Shown here: in pieces, positions 15,674 through 24,306 of the stretch
Numbering within the stretch: position 1 is the first letter of the stretch
How the letters are laid out: each line of letters starts with the position of its first letter
Assembly (NCBI RefSeq): GCF_000469345.1
Contig: NZ_KI271096.1
Span: 1 to 33,902, forward strand
Reading direction: 5' to 3'
Length of the DNA: 33,902 nt
From: Eubacterium ramulus ATCC 29099
Lineage (GTDB): Bacteria > Bacillota > Clostridia > Lachnospirales > Lachnospiraceae
Program-made: the position numbers and the translations under genes
The notes under the pieces: model-generated
The model's database searches: none
Told to the model about the DNA's origin: nothing
Seen by the model: the letters and a program-made list of their open reading frames with translations, nothing else

Positions 15674-16552
15674 ATGAAACAGAAAGTAAAGTATAAAGGA
15701 ATCTTATTTATTGTATTATCGGCGCTTTGCTTTGCATTTATGAATATGTTTGTACGAATGGCAGGAGACCTGCCGGCGGTACAGAAGAGTTTTTTCCGAA
15801 ATCTGGTGGCGTTTATCATTGCTCTGGCAACAATGGTGCGACACAAAGAAGTTTTTCAGGTGGAAAAAGGAAACTGGAAGTATATGATTTTGCGGGCAGG
15901 CTTCGGAACACTGGGGATCCTGTGTAATTTCTATGCGGTGGATCATCTGGTGCTGTCCGATGCATCCATGCTCAATAAAATGTCACCATTTTTTGTTATT
16001 TTATTCTCTTTCCTTATTTTAAAAGAGAAGCTGACACCAATTCAGGTAACTGCGGTGTGCGGGGCTTTCATCGGAAGCCTGTTTATCATCAAACCGACGT
16101 TTCTGAATATGAATATCGTACCGTCTCTCATCGGATTGTGCGGTGGTTTATGCGCCGGAATCGCGTACACGATGGTGCGGGTGCTGGGACAGCGGGGGCA
16201 GAAAGGGGTATCTGTGGTGCTGTTTTTCTCCGGATTTTCCTGTCTGGTGACGCTGCCGTATCTGCTGTTAAACTATCATACCATGAGCATGTGGCAGGGC
16301 ATCGTTCTGCTGGGAGCCGGAGTGGCTGCCGCAGGCGGACAGTTTGCCATCACAGCGGCATATTACCATGCACCGGCCAGAGAGATTTCGGTCTATGACT
16401 ATTCTCAGATTATTTTTTCGGCGGTCATCGGTTTTGCACTGTTTCATCAGATCCCGGACCGTTACAGTGTGCTGGGGTATGTCATCATCATCGGCATGGC
16501 AGTATGGATGTTCTTCTATAACCAGCGTCGGGATGCATCGGACGTGAAATAG
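15674..16552 (+). CDS. EamA/DMT-family transporter
   Basis: 292 residues, about ten hydrophobic segments arranged as two five-helix EamA repeats. The first repeat contains the LILKEKLTPIQ segment typical of the family, and the second ends in FALFHQIPDRYSVLGYVIII. A GTG at 15665 is also in frame, but the ATG at 15674 is the more natural start; the ribosome site is weak either way. The substrate is not predictable; family members export amino acids, purines or other metabolites. The short distance to the ABC-F gene and the following nucleotidase gene suggests at most loose co-transcription. Confidence 0.82.
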   Translation: MKQKVKYKGILFIVLSALCFAFMNMFVRMAGDLPAVQKSFFRNLVAFIIALATMVRHKEVFQVEKGNWKYMILRAGFGTLGILCNFYAVDHLVLSDASMLNKMSPFFVILFSFLILKEKLTPIQVTAVCGAFIGSLFIIKPTFLNMNIVPSLIGLCGGLCAGIAYTMVRVLGQRGQKGVSVVLFFSGFSCLVTLPYLLLNYHTMSMWQGIVLLGAGVAAAGGQFAITAAYYHAPAREISVYDYSQIIFSAVIGFALFHQIPDRYSVLGYVIIIGMAVWMFFYNQRRDASDVK

Positions 16553-16622
16553 GATGTTTGCTGTGCAGATTACGGGACAGAGGCTTGGAAATGACGGATA
16601 AGGAAAGCCCGCGGGAGGTTAT

Positions 16623-17783
16623 ATGCTTACATTTGGAATTGACTGGGATGATGTAATATCCCCCTTAAATGATTGTGCCATTGAACTGGCAAATGAGGAA
16701 TATCACTTTGAACCTCCATTGACACTGGAGGATATTGATTCCTGGGAAAATACAGGGCGTGCATCGGTGATCAAAAAATATTATTCGGATCCGCGGCTGT
16801 ATGAGATGCAGCAGGTTTCTGACCAGGCGAAGGCTTTTATCAGAACGCTTCAGACGAAGGGGATCGTCTATATCGTGACTGCCGTGCAGCCACAGTTTAT
16901 GTCAAAACGTGTGGAGCAGATCAAGACGGCATTTCCGGATTTCCCGGATGAAAATATCATTATGGGATTTCAGAAATCTGTGGTTCAGGTGGACATTACG
17001 CTGGATGACGGACCGCATAATATATTAAAAAGCAGTGCACGGTTTCCGGTGCTGATGCGCCGCCCATGGAACCGGGAGCTGACAGGATTGCTGGCAGTCC
17101 ATAACTATGAAGAATTTTTCCAGCTGCTGGATCAGATCAAATCTGCCATGATCGAGGACCGGGTGGAGCCTGCTCCGCCCTGTATCGTGGCACTGGTGGG
17201 ACCGAGCGGTTCCGGGAAAAATGAGATCACACGGAAGTTGTGTGAGACCGGCAGATTCACGGTACCGAGAGCCTATACGACAAAAAGCGTATCTGACCGT
17301 ATCCATACTACGATCACGGAAGAAGAATTTATCCGTTGCCGGGATACATTTATCGAGACGACCCGGTATGCGGGTTACGCTTATGGCACAAAGTGGAAAG
17401 ATATCACGGAGCTGATGAATGGCGGACAGTATGTAGTGATGCCGATGGATCTGAGCGGTGCCATTGCCATGAAGCGGCATTATCCGACGGTGATCATTTT
17501 CTGTAAGTGCAAGCGGGAGCAGATGATCAGGAGTATTCTGGAAAAAGAGATGGACAATCATGAGAAAATGCTACGGCTGGTATCCCTGGAAAATGAGCTG
17601 AAAAATGCGGCCCTGTGTGATTATATCATTCACACGGACCGCGAAGATGCAGTGGAACGGATTTTAAAAATCTGCGGTCTGGAAATCCGTATAGAACAGC
17701 CACAGTGCGAAAATAGTCAGCATGATACCAAGACCGGCAAACAACGGATAGCTCAGCGTCAGGGAAATCTGGATGAGTCCTGA
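16623..17783 (+). CDS. Fusion of HAD 5'-deoxyribonucleotidase-like and guanylate-kinase-like domains
   Basis: 386 residues. Residues 1-180 resemble the cytosolic 5'(3')-deoxyribonucleotidase (NT5C) HAD fold: GIDWDD supplies the nucleophile and general-acid aspartates D7 and D9, a VTAVQPQ segment supplies motif II, and TLDDGPHN supplies the acidic motif IV. Residues 186-355 resemble guanylate kinase, with a P-loop GPSGSGKN at 193-200, a RAYTTK segment, an EEEF segment and YAYGTKW in the order of GMP kinase. The P-loop lacks the usual Ser/Thr after Lys. GGGAGG precedes the ATG. The last 40 residues are encoded opposite the convergent CPBP gene and look unstructured. Role is likely in nucleotide turnover or sensing, but the reaction is unknown. 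Confidence 0.75.
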   Translation: MLTFGIDWDDVISPLNDCAIELANEEYHFEPPLTLEDIDSWENTGRASVIKKYYSDPRLYEMQQVSDQAKAFIRTLQTKGIVYIVTAVQPQFMSKRVEQIKTAFPDFPDENIIMGFQKSVVQVDITLDDGPHNILKSSARFPVLMRRPWNRELTGLLAVHNYEEFFQLLDQIKSAMIEDRVEPAPPCIVALVGPSGSGKNEITRKLCETGRFTVPRAYTTKSVSDRIHTTITEEEFIRCRDTFIETTRYAGYAYGTKWKDITELMNGGQYVVMPMDLSGAIAMKRHYPTVIIFCKCKREQMIRSILEKEMDNHEKMLRLVSLENELKNAALCDYIIHTDREDAVERILKICGLEIRIEQPQCENSQHDTKTGKQRIAQRQGNLDES

Positions 17784-18503
17784 GAAGAAGCAGCCGATGA
17801 TGTTGAATACAATATGAACCGGAATGGAGTATTTGATGCCATGTCCCCGTCGGCATACCCAGCCAAGGAACAGTCCCATCGCAAAGGCGTAGATGCCCTG
17901 CACGAGATTCATGTGTACAAATCCGAACAGTGCAGCCTGCAGGATATTTGCAAACCAGAATGGCATGGCATGCCGTGCATAGCGGAAGACCAGTCCGCGG
18001 AATACCGTTTCTTCAATAACCGGTGCGAGAATGACGGAGTACACCAGGAGCAGCAGTGACAGATCATCGTATCCCTGGGAACTCATCTGTGCATGGTAAG
18101 CGGTAATGAGATCCGGGCGAAGCGCACCGATGGCATCAGTCAGCATGGTTGTGACATATTGCAGTCCAATGCCGAGAAAAAACATGGATGTAATGGTATG
18201 AAAACTGTATCCTGACGGATGTTTTTTTCTGCGGTGACGGAATGGTTTTACAAATATTTTATAGTACCAGGTACCGAATACAAGCAGCGCCAGAATCGCA
18301 TAGACAAGATTCAGTGTCTGCAGATATTCCATATCGGAGGTAAGACCTAACAGGGAAGCCAGTAATTCGTTCAGTGCCGGTTTTGCATCACCGGAGGCGC
18401 GGAACAGAAAAAAAAGCATCGTGGGAATTGCTGCCACGATCTGCAGGATAAAAACCATGACCACGGGGAACAAACTTTTTATAAAATAGCGAAATCTTTT
18501 CAT
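17664..18503 (-). CDS. CPBP-family intramembrane glutamic protease (CAAX/bacteriocin-processing type)
   Basis: 279 residues with about eight membrane segments. All three signature motifs are present: EETVFR at 164-169, FGFVH in the next helix, and HIVFN further on. These make the active site of CPBP (Rce1-like) proteases. The ATG at 18503 is preferred; an upstream in-frame reading from 18611 runs through a hairpin-rich leader and is unlikely to be coding. AGAGAGGA lies upstream of the start. The 3' end overlaps the convergent fusion gene by 120 bases. CPBP proteins in Firmicutes take part in protein maturation or bacteriocin self-immunity; no bacteriocin gene is nearby, so the substrate is unknown. 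Confidence 0.85.
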   Translation of the reverse strand: MKRFRYFIKSLFPVVMVFILQIVAAIPTMLFFLFRASGDAKPALNELLASLLGLTSDMEYLQTLNLVYAILALLVFGTWYYKIFVKPFRHRRKKHPSGYSFHTITSMFFLGIGLQYVTTMLTDAIGALRPDLITAYHAQMSSQGYDDLSLLLLVYSVILAPVIEETVFRGLVFRYARHAMPFWFANILQAALFGFVHMNLVQGIYAFAMGLFLGWVCRRGHGIKYSIPVHIVFNIIGCFFSGLIQISLTLSYPLFAGLGIMLTIFALWLFYTDFQTADF

Positions 18504-18525
18504 AATCTCATAAATCCTCTCTGTG

Positions 18526-18589
18526 CAAGAATGCTCCCGGTATTCTTCCGGCTTCCTGCATCTGTTCAAGAATGCCCTCGGCATTCTTG
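18526..18589 (-). repeat. Two copies of a hairpin repeat in the CPBP gene leader
   Basis: Two near-identical hairpins, 18526-18547 and 18567-18589, share the pattern AAGAATGC-loop-GCATTCTT and are about 41 bases apart. The second also sits within an outer stem of GCATCT (18558-18563) and AGATGC (18595-18600). They lie directly upstream of the ribosome site for the minus-strand CPBP gene, so they could be structured leader RNA or a dispersed intergenic repeat. Neither hairpin is followed by a T-tract, so they are not terminators. Confidence 0.6.
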
Positions 18590-18802
18590 TCGCGAGATGC
18601 ACGTCATGCATTGCATGATATACATCTTTTGACTATCTTATAAAACCGTTTTCGGTTTGTCCAGAGGTTCTTTCCAATATTAATAAAATCGTAACAATAA
18701 AATGTATCTTTTCCAGCTGGGGAGAATGTGGTAAGATGTTAGATGAATGAGAGAACAAATGTTTTGTAACAGATTAGACAACGTAATAGAAAGAGGAAAT
18801 AT

Positions 18803-21800
18803 ATGGCATTTGCACATTTACATGTCCATACAGAGTACAGTCTGTTGGACGGTTCTAATAAGATTACAGAGTATGTCAACCGGATCAGGGAACTGGGGAT
18901 GACAGCCGGGGCGATCACGGATCATGGTGTGATGTATGGTGTGATCGATTTTTACCGTGCAGCGAAGAAAGCGGGGATTAATCCGATCCTTGGATGTGAG
19001 GTGTATGTGGCACCGGGCTCCCGTTTTGACCGGGAGCAGGTCAAAGGAGAAGATCGTTATTATCATCTGGTGCTGCTGGCGGAAAATAATGTCGGATATG
19101 CGAATCTGATGAAGATCGTCTCCAAAGGTTTTGTGGATGGTTACTACTATCGTCCCCGTGTGGATATGGAAGTTCTGGAGACCTATCATGAAGGTATTAT
19201 TGCACTGTCTGCGTGTCTGGCCGGTGAGGTGCAGCGTTATCTGACCAGAGGGATGTATGAGGAAGCGAAAGCGATTGCCTTAAAATATGAGACCTGTTTT
19301 GGAAAAGGAAATTTTTTCTTGGAGCTGCAAGATCATGGCATTCCGGAGCAGGCGCAGGTCAATCAGCAGCTGCTGCGGATGCATCAGGAGCTGGGCATCG
19401 ATCTGGTGGCTACCAACGACGTGCATTACACTTATGAAAAAGATGCGGAGGCACATGACATTCTGCTTTGTCTGCAGACCGGCAAAAAGCTTTCGGATGA
19501 AAATCGTATGCGCTATGAGGGCGGTCAGTATTTTGTGAAATCAGAAGAAGAGATGAAGGCACTGTTTCCCTATGCGCTGGATGCGATTGAAAACACGCAG
19601 AAAATTGCAGACCGCTGCCATGTGGAGATTGAATTCGGTGTGACGAAGCTGCCGAAATTTGATGTGCCGGATGGCTATACATCCTGGGAATATCTGAACA
19701 AACTGTGCTATGAGGGACTTGATGAGCGGTATTCACCCAAACGGGTGCAGGAGTTAAAGCCACGTCTGGAATATGAGCTTTCGGTTATTCAGAAAATGGG
19801 GTATGTGGATTACTTTCTGATCGTCTGGGATTTTATTCATTTTGCCAGAGAAAATGATATCATGGTTGGTCCGGGACGAGGCAGTGCGGCAGGTAGTCTG
19901 GTTTCCTATACGCTGGGAATCACCAAGTTGGATCCGATCCGTTACAGTCTGCTCTTTGAGCGATTTCTGAATCCGGAACGAGTTTCCATGCCGGATATTG
20001 ATGTGGATTTCTGCTACGAGAGACGTCAGGAAGTCATTGATTATGTTGTAAGAAAATATGGCAAGGACCGCGTGGTGCAGATCGTAACTTTCGGTACCAT
20101 GGCTGCCAAGGGCGTTATCCGGGATGTGGGGCGTGTTATGGATCTGCCGTATGCCATGTGTGACAGCATTGCAAAAATGATTCCGAACGAGCTTGGAATC
20201 ACCATCAGTAAGGCGTTGAAAATGAATCCGGAACTGCGCGGACTCTATGAGTCCAATCCGGAAGTGACGAAGCTGATCGACATGTCACTGCGTCTGGAGG
20301 GACTGCCGCGGCATACGTCCATGCATGCAGCCGGTGTGGTGATCAGTCAGAAATCGGTGGACGAGTATGTGCCGCTCTCGAGAGGCTCCGATGGTTCCGT
20401 GACGACACAGTTTACCATGACGACACTGGAGGAGCTGGGGCTTCTGAAGATGGACTTCCTCGGACTCAGGACACTGACTGTAATCCAGGATGCCGTGAAA
20501 AATGTGGCGCGTTCCACCGGAAAAGAACTGGATATGGATCAGATTGACTATAACGATCCGGATGTACTGGCCTCAATCGGTACCGGTCGCACCGATGGTG
20601 TGTTCCAGCTGGAGAGTGCCGGTATGAAAAACTTCATGAAGGAGTTAAAACCACAGAGCCTGGAAGATATCATTGCCGGAATTTCCCTGTATCGTCCGGG
20701 ACCGATGGATTTTATCCCATCCTATATCCGTGGTAAAAATAATCCGTCTTCTATTGTGTATGACTGTCCGCAGCTGGAACCGATCCTGGCTCCGACGTAT
20801 GGATGTATCGTTTATCAGGAGCAGGTCATGCAGATCGTGCGGGATCTGGCAGGTTATACACTGGGACGAAGTGATCTGGTACGTCGTGCCATGTCCAAGA
20901 AAAAAGGCGATGTCATGGCCAGAGAGCGTCAGAATTTTGTGTACGGCAATGAAGAAGAGGGGGTGCCGGGCTGTATGGCAAACGGTATTTCCGAGGAAGT
21001 TGCCAACAAGATTTTCGATGAGATGACAGATTTTGCAAAATATGCCTTTAACAAATCCCATGCAGCAGCGTATGCGGTGGTGTCTTACCAGACTGCATAT
21101 CTGAAATATTACTATCCGGTGGAATTTATGGCTGCCCTGATGACATCTGTGATTGATAACTCTACAAAAGTGGCAGAATATATCCAGGTGTGCCGTCAGA
21201 TGGGGATTGGCGTGCTGCCGCCAAATGTCAATGACGGATATGCGGGATTTTCCGTGTCCGGCAAAGATATCCGCTATGGACTGTCTGCCATCAAGAGTAT
21301 CGGCCGTCCGGTGATCGATGCACTGGTACAGGAGCGCACGGAGAATGGGCGTTTTAAATCCCTGAAGGATTTTATTGATCGTATGAGCGGCAGGGAGATG
21401 AACCGTCGTGCCGTGGAAAACTTCATCAAAGGCGGAGCTTTTGATGATCTGGGTGGCACGCGCAAGCAGTTTATGCAGGTGTACGGAAAGCTGATGGATC
21501 AGATTACCAATGACCGCAAGACCACGATGGCAGGACAAATGTCCCTCTTTGACATGGTGGCACCGGAGGAGAAGAAGCAGTTCGAGATCCGTCTGCCGGA
21601 CTGCGGCGAATTTTCCAGGGAAGAGGTGCTTGCCATGGAGAAAGAAGTGCTTGGTATCTATGTCAGTGGTCATCCACTGCAGGAATATGAAGCAAAATGG
21701 CGGAAAAATATTACAAAGACCACCGGAGATTTTGTCCTGGATGAAGAAAGTGGAACTGCCAGAGGTATCACAGATGATGAGAAAGCCATGATCGGCGGTA

Positions 21801-22279
21801 TCATTACGGCAAAAAACGTGAAGTATACAAAACAGAACAAAGCGATGGCATTTCTGACGGTCGAGGATCTGTACGGAAGTGTCGAAGTCATTGTATTTCC
21901 GCGGGAGTATGAACGGTATCATCTGCTGATGCAGGAAGAGCAGAAAGTGTTTATCCGTGGCCGGGTGTCTGCGGAAGAGGATAAAAACGGCAAACTGATC
22001 TGTGAAAAAATCTATTCTTTTGATGATGCGAGACGGGAATTGTGGATCCAGTTTGCAGACCGGGAGACTTTTGAACAGCAGGAAAACGAAACCCTGGCAT
22101 TGTTATCTGGGTCAGATGGACAGGATCAGGTAGTGATTTACCTGGCAAAAGAGCATGCGATGAAACGGCTCGGGGCAAATATGACCGTTTTTGCAAATAA
22201 TGAGCTTGTAAATGAATTAAATAAAAAACTTGGTGAAAAAAATATCAAAGTTTTGGAAAAGTCCATTGAAAAAATGTAA
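18803..22279 (+). CDS. dnaE: DNA polymerase III, alpha subunit
   Basis: 1158 residues, the replicative DNA polymerase of the DnaE type. An N-terminal PHP domain begins HLHVHTEYSLLDG and has TDHGVMYG. The palm carries PGRGSAAGSLVSY and PDIDVDF at about 397-403, holding the catalytic aspartates. Later come the tandem HhH and OB-fold domains (VFIRGRVSAEEDKNGKL near the C-terminus). GAAAGAGGAAAT precedes the ATG. Length matches DnaE1 rather than PolC; the genome presumably also encodes PolC elsewhere. It is followed by pfkA, whose promoter lies in its last codons. Confidence 0.95.
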   Translation: MAFAHLHVHTEYSLLDGSNKITEYVNRIRELGMTAGAITDHGVMYGVIDFYRAAKKAGINPILGCEVYVAPGSRFDREQVKGEDRYYHLVLLAENNVGYANLMKIVSKGFVDGYYYRPRVDMEVLETYHEGIIALSACLAGEVQRYLTRGMYEEAKAIALKYETCFGKGNFFLELQDHGIPEQAQVNQQLLRMHQELGIDLVATNDVHYTYEKDAEAHDILLCLQTGKKLSDENRMRYEGGQYFVKSEEEMKALFPYALDAIENTQKIADRCHVEIEFGVTKLPKFDVPDGYTSWEYLNKLCYEGLDERYSPKRVQELKPRLEYELSVIQKMGYVDYFLIVWDFIHFARENDIMVGPGRGSAAGSLVSYTLGITKLDPIRYSLLFERFLNPERVSMPDIDVDFCYERRQEVIDYVVRKYGKDRVVQIVTFGTMAAKGVIRDVGRVMDLPYAMCDSIAKMIPNELGITISKALKMNPELRGLYESNPEVTKLIDMSLRLEGLPRHTSMHAAGVVISQKSVDEYVPLSRGSDGSVTTQFTMTTLEELGLLKMDFLGLRTLTVIQDAVKNVARSTGKELDMDQIDYNDPDVLASIGTGRTDGVFQLESAGMKNFMKELKPQSLEDIIAGISLYRPGPMDFIPSYIRGKNNPSSIVYDCPQLEPILAPTYGCIVYQEQVMQIVRDLAGYTLGRSDLVRRAMSKKKGDVMARERQNFVYGNEEEGVPGCMANGISEEVANKIFDEMTDFAKYAFNKSHAAAYAVVSYQTAYLKYYYPVEFMAALMTSVIDNSTKVAEYIQVCRQMGIGVLPPNVNDGYAGFSVSGKDIRYGLSAIKSIGRPVIDALVQERTENGRFKSLKDFIDRMSGREMNRRAVENFIKGGAFDDLGGTRKQFMQVYGKLMDQITNDRKTTMAGQMSLFDMVAPEEKKQFEIRLPDCGEFSREEVLAMEKEVLGIYVSGHPLQEYEAKWRKNITKTTGDFVLDEESGTARGITDDEKAMIGGIITAKNVKYTKQNKAMAFLTVEDLYGSVEVIVFPREYERYHLLMQEEQKVFIRGRVSAEEDKNGKLICEKIYSFDDARRELWIQFADRETFEQQENETLALLSGSDGQDQVVIYLAKEHAMKRLGANMTVFANNELVNELNKKLGEKNIKVLEKSIEKM

Positions 22280-22294
22280 AAAAAAGATTAGAAT
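22266..22294 (+). promoter_or_regulatory. Sigma-A promoter of pfkA inside the end of dnaE
   Basis: TTGAAA at 22266-22271 and TAGAAT at 22289-22294 are 17 bases apart. The -35 lies within the last codons of dnaE. Transcription would start near 22301, giving a leader of about 45 bases, which also argues against the in-frame ATG at 22304 as a translation start. Confidence 0.65.
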
Positions 22295-22345
22295 AGTAGC
22301 AACATGAGGAAAAATGAAAATGATACAGGTATAGGAGGTTTTGTC

Positions 22346-23320
22346 ATGGCTAAGGAAATACAGACAATTGGTGTGTTAACAAGCGGTGGAGATGCACCGG
22401 GTATGAATGCAGCTATCCGTGCGGTAGTGCGTCAGGCAATCTCAAAGGGAAAAAAAGTAAAGGGTATAAGAAGAGGGTATACAGGATTAATTGCTGAAGA
22501 TATCGTAGATATGGAAGCAAAAGATGTATCCGATATCATTCAGAGAGGTGGTACGATACTTCAGACAGCAAGATGTCCGGAATTCCGTACAGAAGAAGGA
22601 CAGAAGCTTGGTGCTGAAATGTGCAGAAAGCACGGGATCGAAGGAATCATCGTAATCGGTGGTGACGGTTCTTTCCGTGGAGCTCAGAAACTGGCTGCAC
22701 AGGGAATCAACACGATTGGTATTCCGGGAACGATCGATCTGGATATTTCCTGTACTGATTATACCATTGGTTTTGATACAGCTGTTAATACAGCAATGGA
22801 AGCCATTGACAAAATCCGTGATACAGCATCTTCCCATGAGCGCTGCAGTATTATCGAGGTAATGGGACGTGATGCAGGATATATCGCATTATGGTGTGGT
22901 CTTGCAAACGGTGCTGAGCAGGTACTGATTCCGGAGAAATATGATTTTGACGAGCAGAAGATCGTAAACAATATCATTGCAAACCGGAAACGTGGCAAGA
23001 GACATTATATCATCATCAATGCTGAAGGTATCGGACATTCCACATCTCTGGCAAGACGTATTGAGGCTGCAACCGGAATGGAGACAAGAGCAACCATCCT
23101 TGGTCACATGCAGCGTGGCGGAAGCCCGACATGTAAAGACCGTGTCTATGCATCTACTATGGGTGCTTATGCCGTAGATCTGCTCTGCGAAGGCAAAAGC
23201 AACCGTATCGTTGCCTACAAAGATGGTAAATTCGTAGATTTTGATGTGGATGAAGCACTGGCTATGGAGAAACATATCTCTGATTATCAGTTTAACGTAG
23301 GAAAGAACCTGTCAATCTAA
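22346..23320 (+). CDS. pfkA: ATP-dependent 6-phosphofructokinase
   Basis: 324 residues, the key glycolytic kinase making fructose 1,6-bisphosphate. GVLTSGGDAPGMNAAIR and GGDGSFRGA bind ATP, and PGTIDLDI holds the catalytic aspartate. Glycine in GGDGS and in PGTID points to ATP rather than pyrophosphate as donor. The residue after the catalytic aspartate is Leu instead of the Asn of the E. coli and Bacillus enzymes. TAGGAGG lies just before the ATG at 22346; an earlier in-frame ATG at 22304 lacks a ribosome site and would begin almost at the predicted transcript start. A terminator follows at 23364. Confidence 0.95.
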   Translation: MAKEIQTIGVLTSGGDAPGMNAAIRAVVRQAISKGKKVKGIRRGYTGLIAEDIVDMEAKDVSDIIQRGGTILQTARCPEFRTEEGQKLGAEMCRKHGIEGIIVIGGDGSFRGAQKLAAQGINTIGIPGTIDLDISCTDYTIGFDTAVNTAMEAIDKIRDTASSHERCSIIEVMGRDAGYIALWCGLANGAEQVLIPEKYDFDEQKIVNNIIANRKRGKRHYIIINAEGIGHSTSLARRIEAATGMETRATILGHMQRGGSPTCKDRVYASTMGAYAVDLLCEGKSNRIVAYKDGKFVDFDVDEALAMEKHISDYQFNVGKNLSI

Positions 23321-23363
23321 GGTCCGCTTGTGAATAGCAGGGTTGAACGGTAAATAAGAACAG

Positions 23364-23405
23364 AAAAAAGCAGTTTGCACGGAAAGGTGTAAATTGCTTT
23401 TTTTG
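23364..23405 (+). terminator. Rho-independent terminator of pfkA
   Basis: AAAAAAGCAGTTTGCAC pairs with GTGTAAATTGCTTTTTT around a GGAAAG loop, followed by a seven-base T-run. This is a standard A-stem-T terminator, 44 bases after pfkA. Confidence 0.85.
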
Positions 23406-23422
23406 TGCATAGCAAGTATAAT
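23394..23422 (+). promoter_or_regulatory. Promoter of the RNA methyltransferase gene, -35 inside the pfkA terminator
   Basis: TTGCTT at 23394-23399 and TATAAT at 23417-23422 are 17 bases apart. The -35 is the right arm of the pfkA terminator. Transcription would start near 23429, giving a leader of about 97 bases before the ATG at 23526. Confidence 0.6.
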
Positions 23423-23454
23423 AAAAAAGATGTTGGGGTAAAAAGATGCCATAC

Positions 23455-23486
23455 GAATTGTTCCGTACTTTGTACTCCCACAATTC
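23455..23486 (+). other. Hairpin in the leader of the RNA methyltransferase gene
   Basis: GAATTGT (23455-23461) pairs with ACAATTC (23480-23486), and inside them GTAC (23465-23468) pairs with GTAC (23472-23475) across a three-base loop. It is followed by A-rich sequence rather than T-rich, so it is not a terminator on this strand. Its role is unknown. Confidence 0.45.
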
Positions 23487-23525
23487 TAAAAAATAAAAGA
23501 TATCATTTAAGAAAAGGAACTTCAT

Positions 23526-24302
23526 ATGATAACAAGTACAGCAAATGCACAGGTGAAAGCCCTGAGCAAACTGATAAAAAATGCAAGAGCAAGACGGCAG
23601 CAGCAACTGTATGTGGTGGAAGGAATCCGGATGTTCCGGGAGACACCGAAAGAGCGGATCGGGAAAGTGTACGTTTCCGAATCTTTTGCAAAAGATCCGG
23701 CACATGAAGGTGTTTTTGAAGGAACCGACTGGGAGATGTTGTCAGATTCCGTATTTGCTGCGGTGTCTGATACAAAAACGCCTCAGGGAGTGCTCTGTCT
23801 TGTGAAAATGAAAGAAAACCGGCTGGAAGATATGCTGGAGGATACAGACGGTGTCTGGCTGGTGCTGGAAAATGTCCAGGATCCGGGCAATCTCGGAACG
23901 ATGTTCCGGACCGGGGAAGGTGCCGGAATTTCCGGTGTGATCATGGACAAGTGTACCGTGGATATTTACAATCCTAAGACGATCCGTTCCACCATGGGGA
24001 GCATTTTCCGGGTACCGTTTTATATTACTGAGGATCTGCATGGGACGCTTGGTCAGCTGCAGGAAAAGGGCATCCGTGTCTATGCGGCACATCTGGAGGG
24101 CAGTGTATGCTATGATGAACCGGATTACACGGGAGGAACTGCATTCCTGATCGGAAATGAAGGAAACGGGCTGACAGCGGAGACTGCAAAACTGGCGGAT
24201 ACCTATATCCGGATTCCGATGGGTGGACAGCTGGAGTCACTGAATGCAGCCATGGCAGCAGGTATTCTGATGTATGAAGCCAGCAGACAGAGAAGAGGGT
24301 AA
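23526..24302 (+). CDS. SpoU/TrmH-family RNA 2'-O-methyltransferase
   Basis: 258 residues. The N-terminal part resembles the substrate-binding domain of RlmB/TsnR-like enzymes (KNARARRQQQLYVVEG), and the C-terminal part is the SPOUT fold with the three family motifs: NVQDPGNLGTMFRTGEGAG, FLIGNEGNGLTAE and PMGGQLESLNAAMAAGILMYE. It should transfer a methyl group from S-adenosylmethionine to a ribose in rRNA or tRNA. AAGGAAC precedes the ATG. It ends just before the small unknown gene and niaR, and may be co-transcribed with both. The target nucleotide cannot be read from the sequence. Confidence 0.9.
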   Translation: MITSTANAQVKALSKLIKNARARRQQQLYVVEGIRMFRETPKERIGKVYVSESFAKDPAHEGVFEGTDWEMLSDSVFAAVSDTKTPQGVLCLVKMKENRLEDMLEDTDGVWLVLENVQDPGNLGTMFRTGEGAGISGVIMDKCTVDIYNPKTIRSTMGSIFRVPFYITEDLHGTLGQLQEKGIRVYAAHLEGSVCYDEPDYTGGTAFLIGNEGNGLTAETAKLADTYIRIPMGGQLESLNAAMAAGILMYEASRQRRG

Positions 24303-24306
24303 GAAT

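Noticed and set aside
18504-18611. N-terminal extension of the CPBP protease from 18611
   Set aside because: It would translate through the duplicated hairpins into a Cys/Arg-rich, non-membrane stretch, while the ATG at 18503 begins just before the first hydrophobic helix and has a ribosome site.
20645-21922. Long minus-strand open frame of 425 codons opposite dnaE
   Set aside because: It is a shadow of the dnaE frame: the composition is rich in His, Cys and Arg, no ribosome site or family motif is seen, and dnaE is unambiguous.
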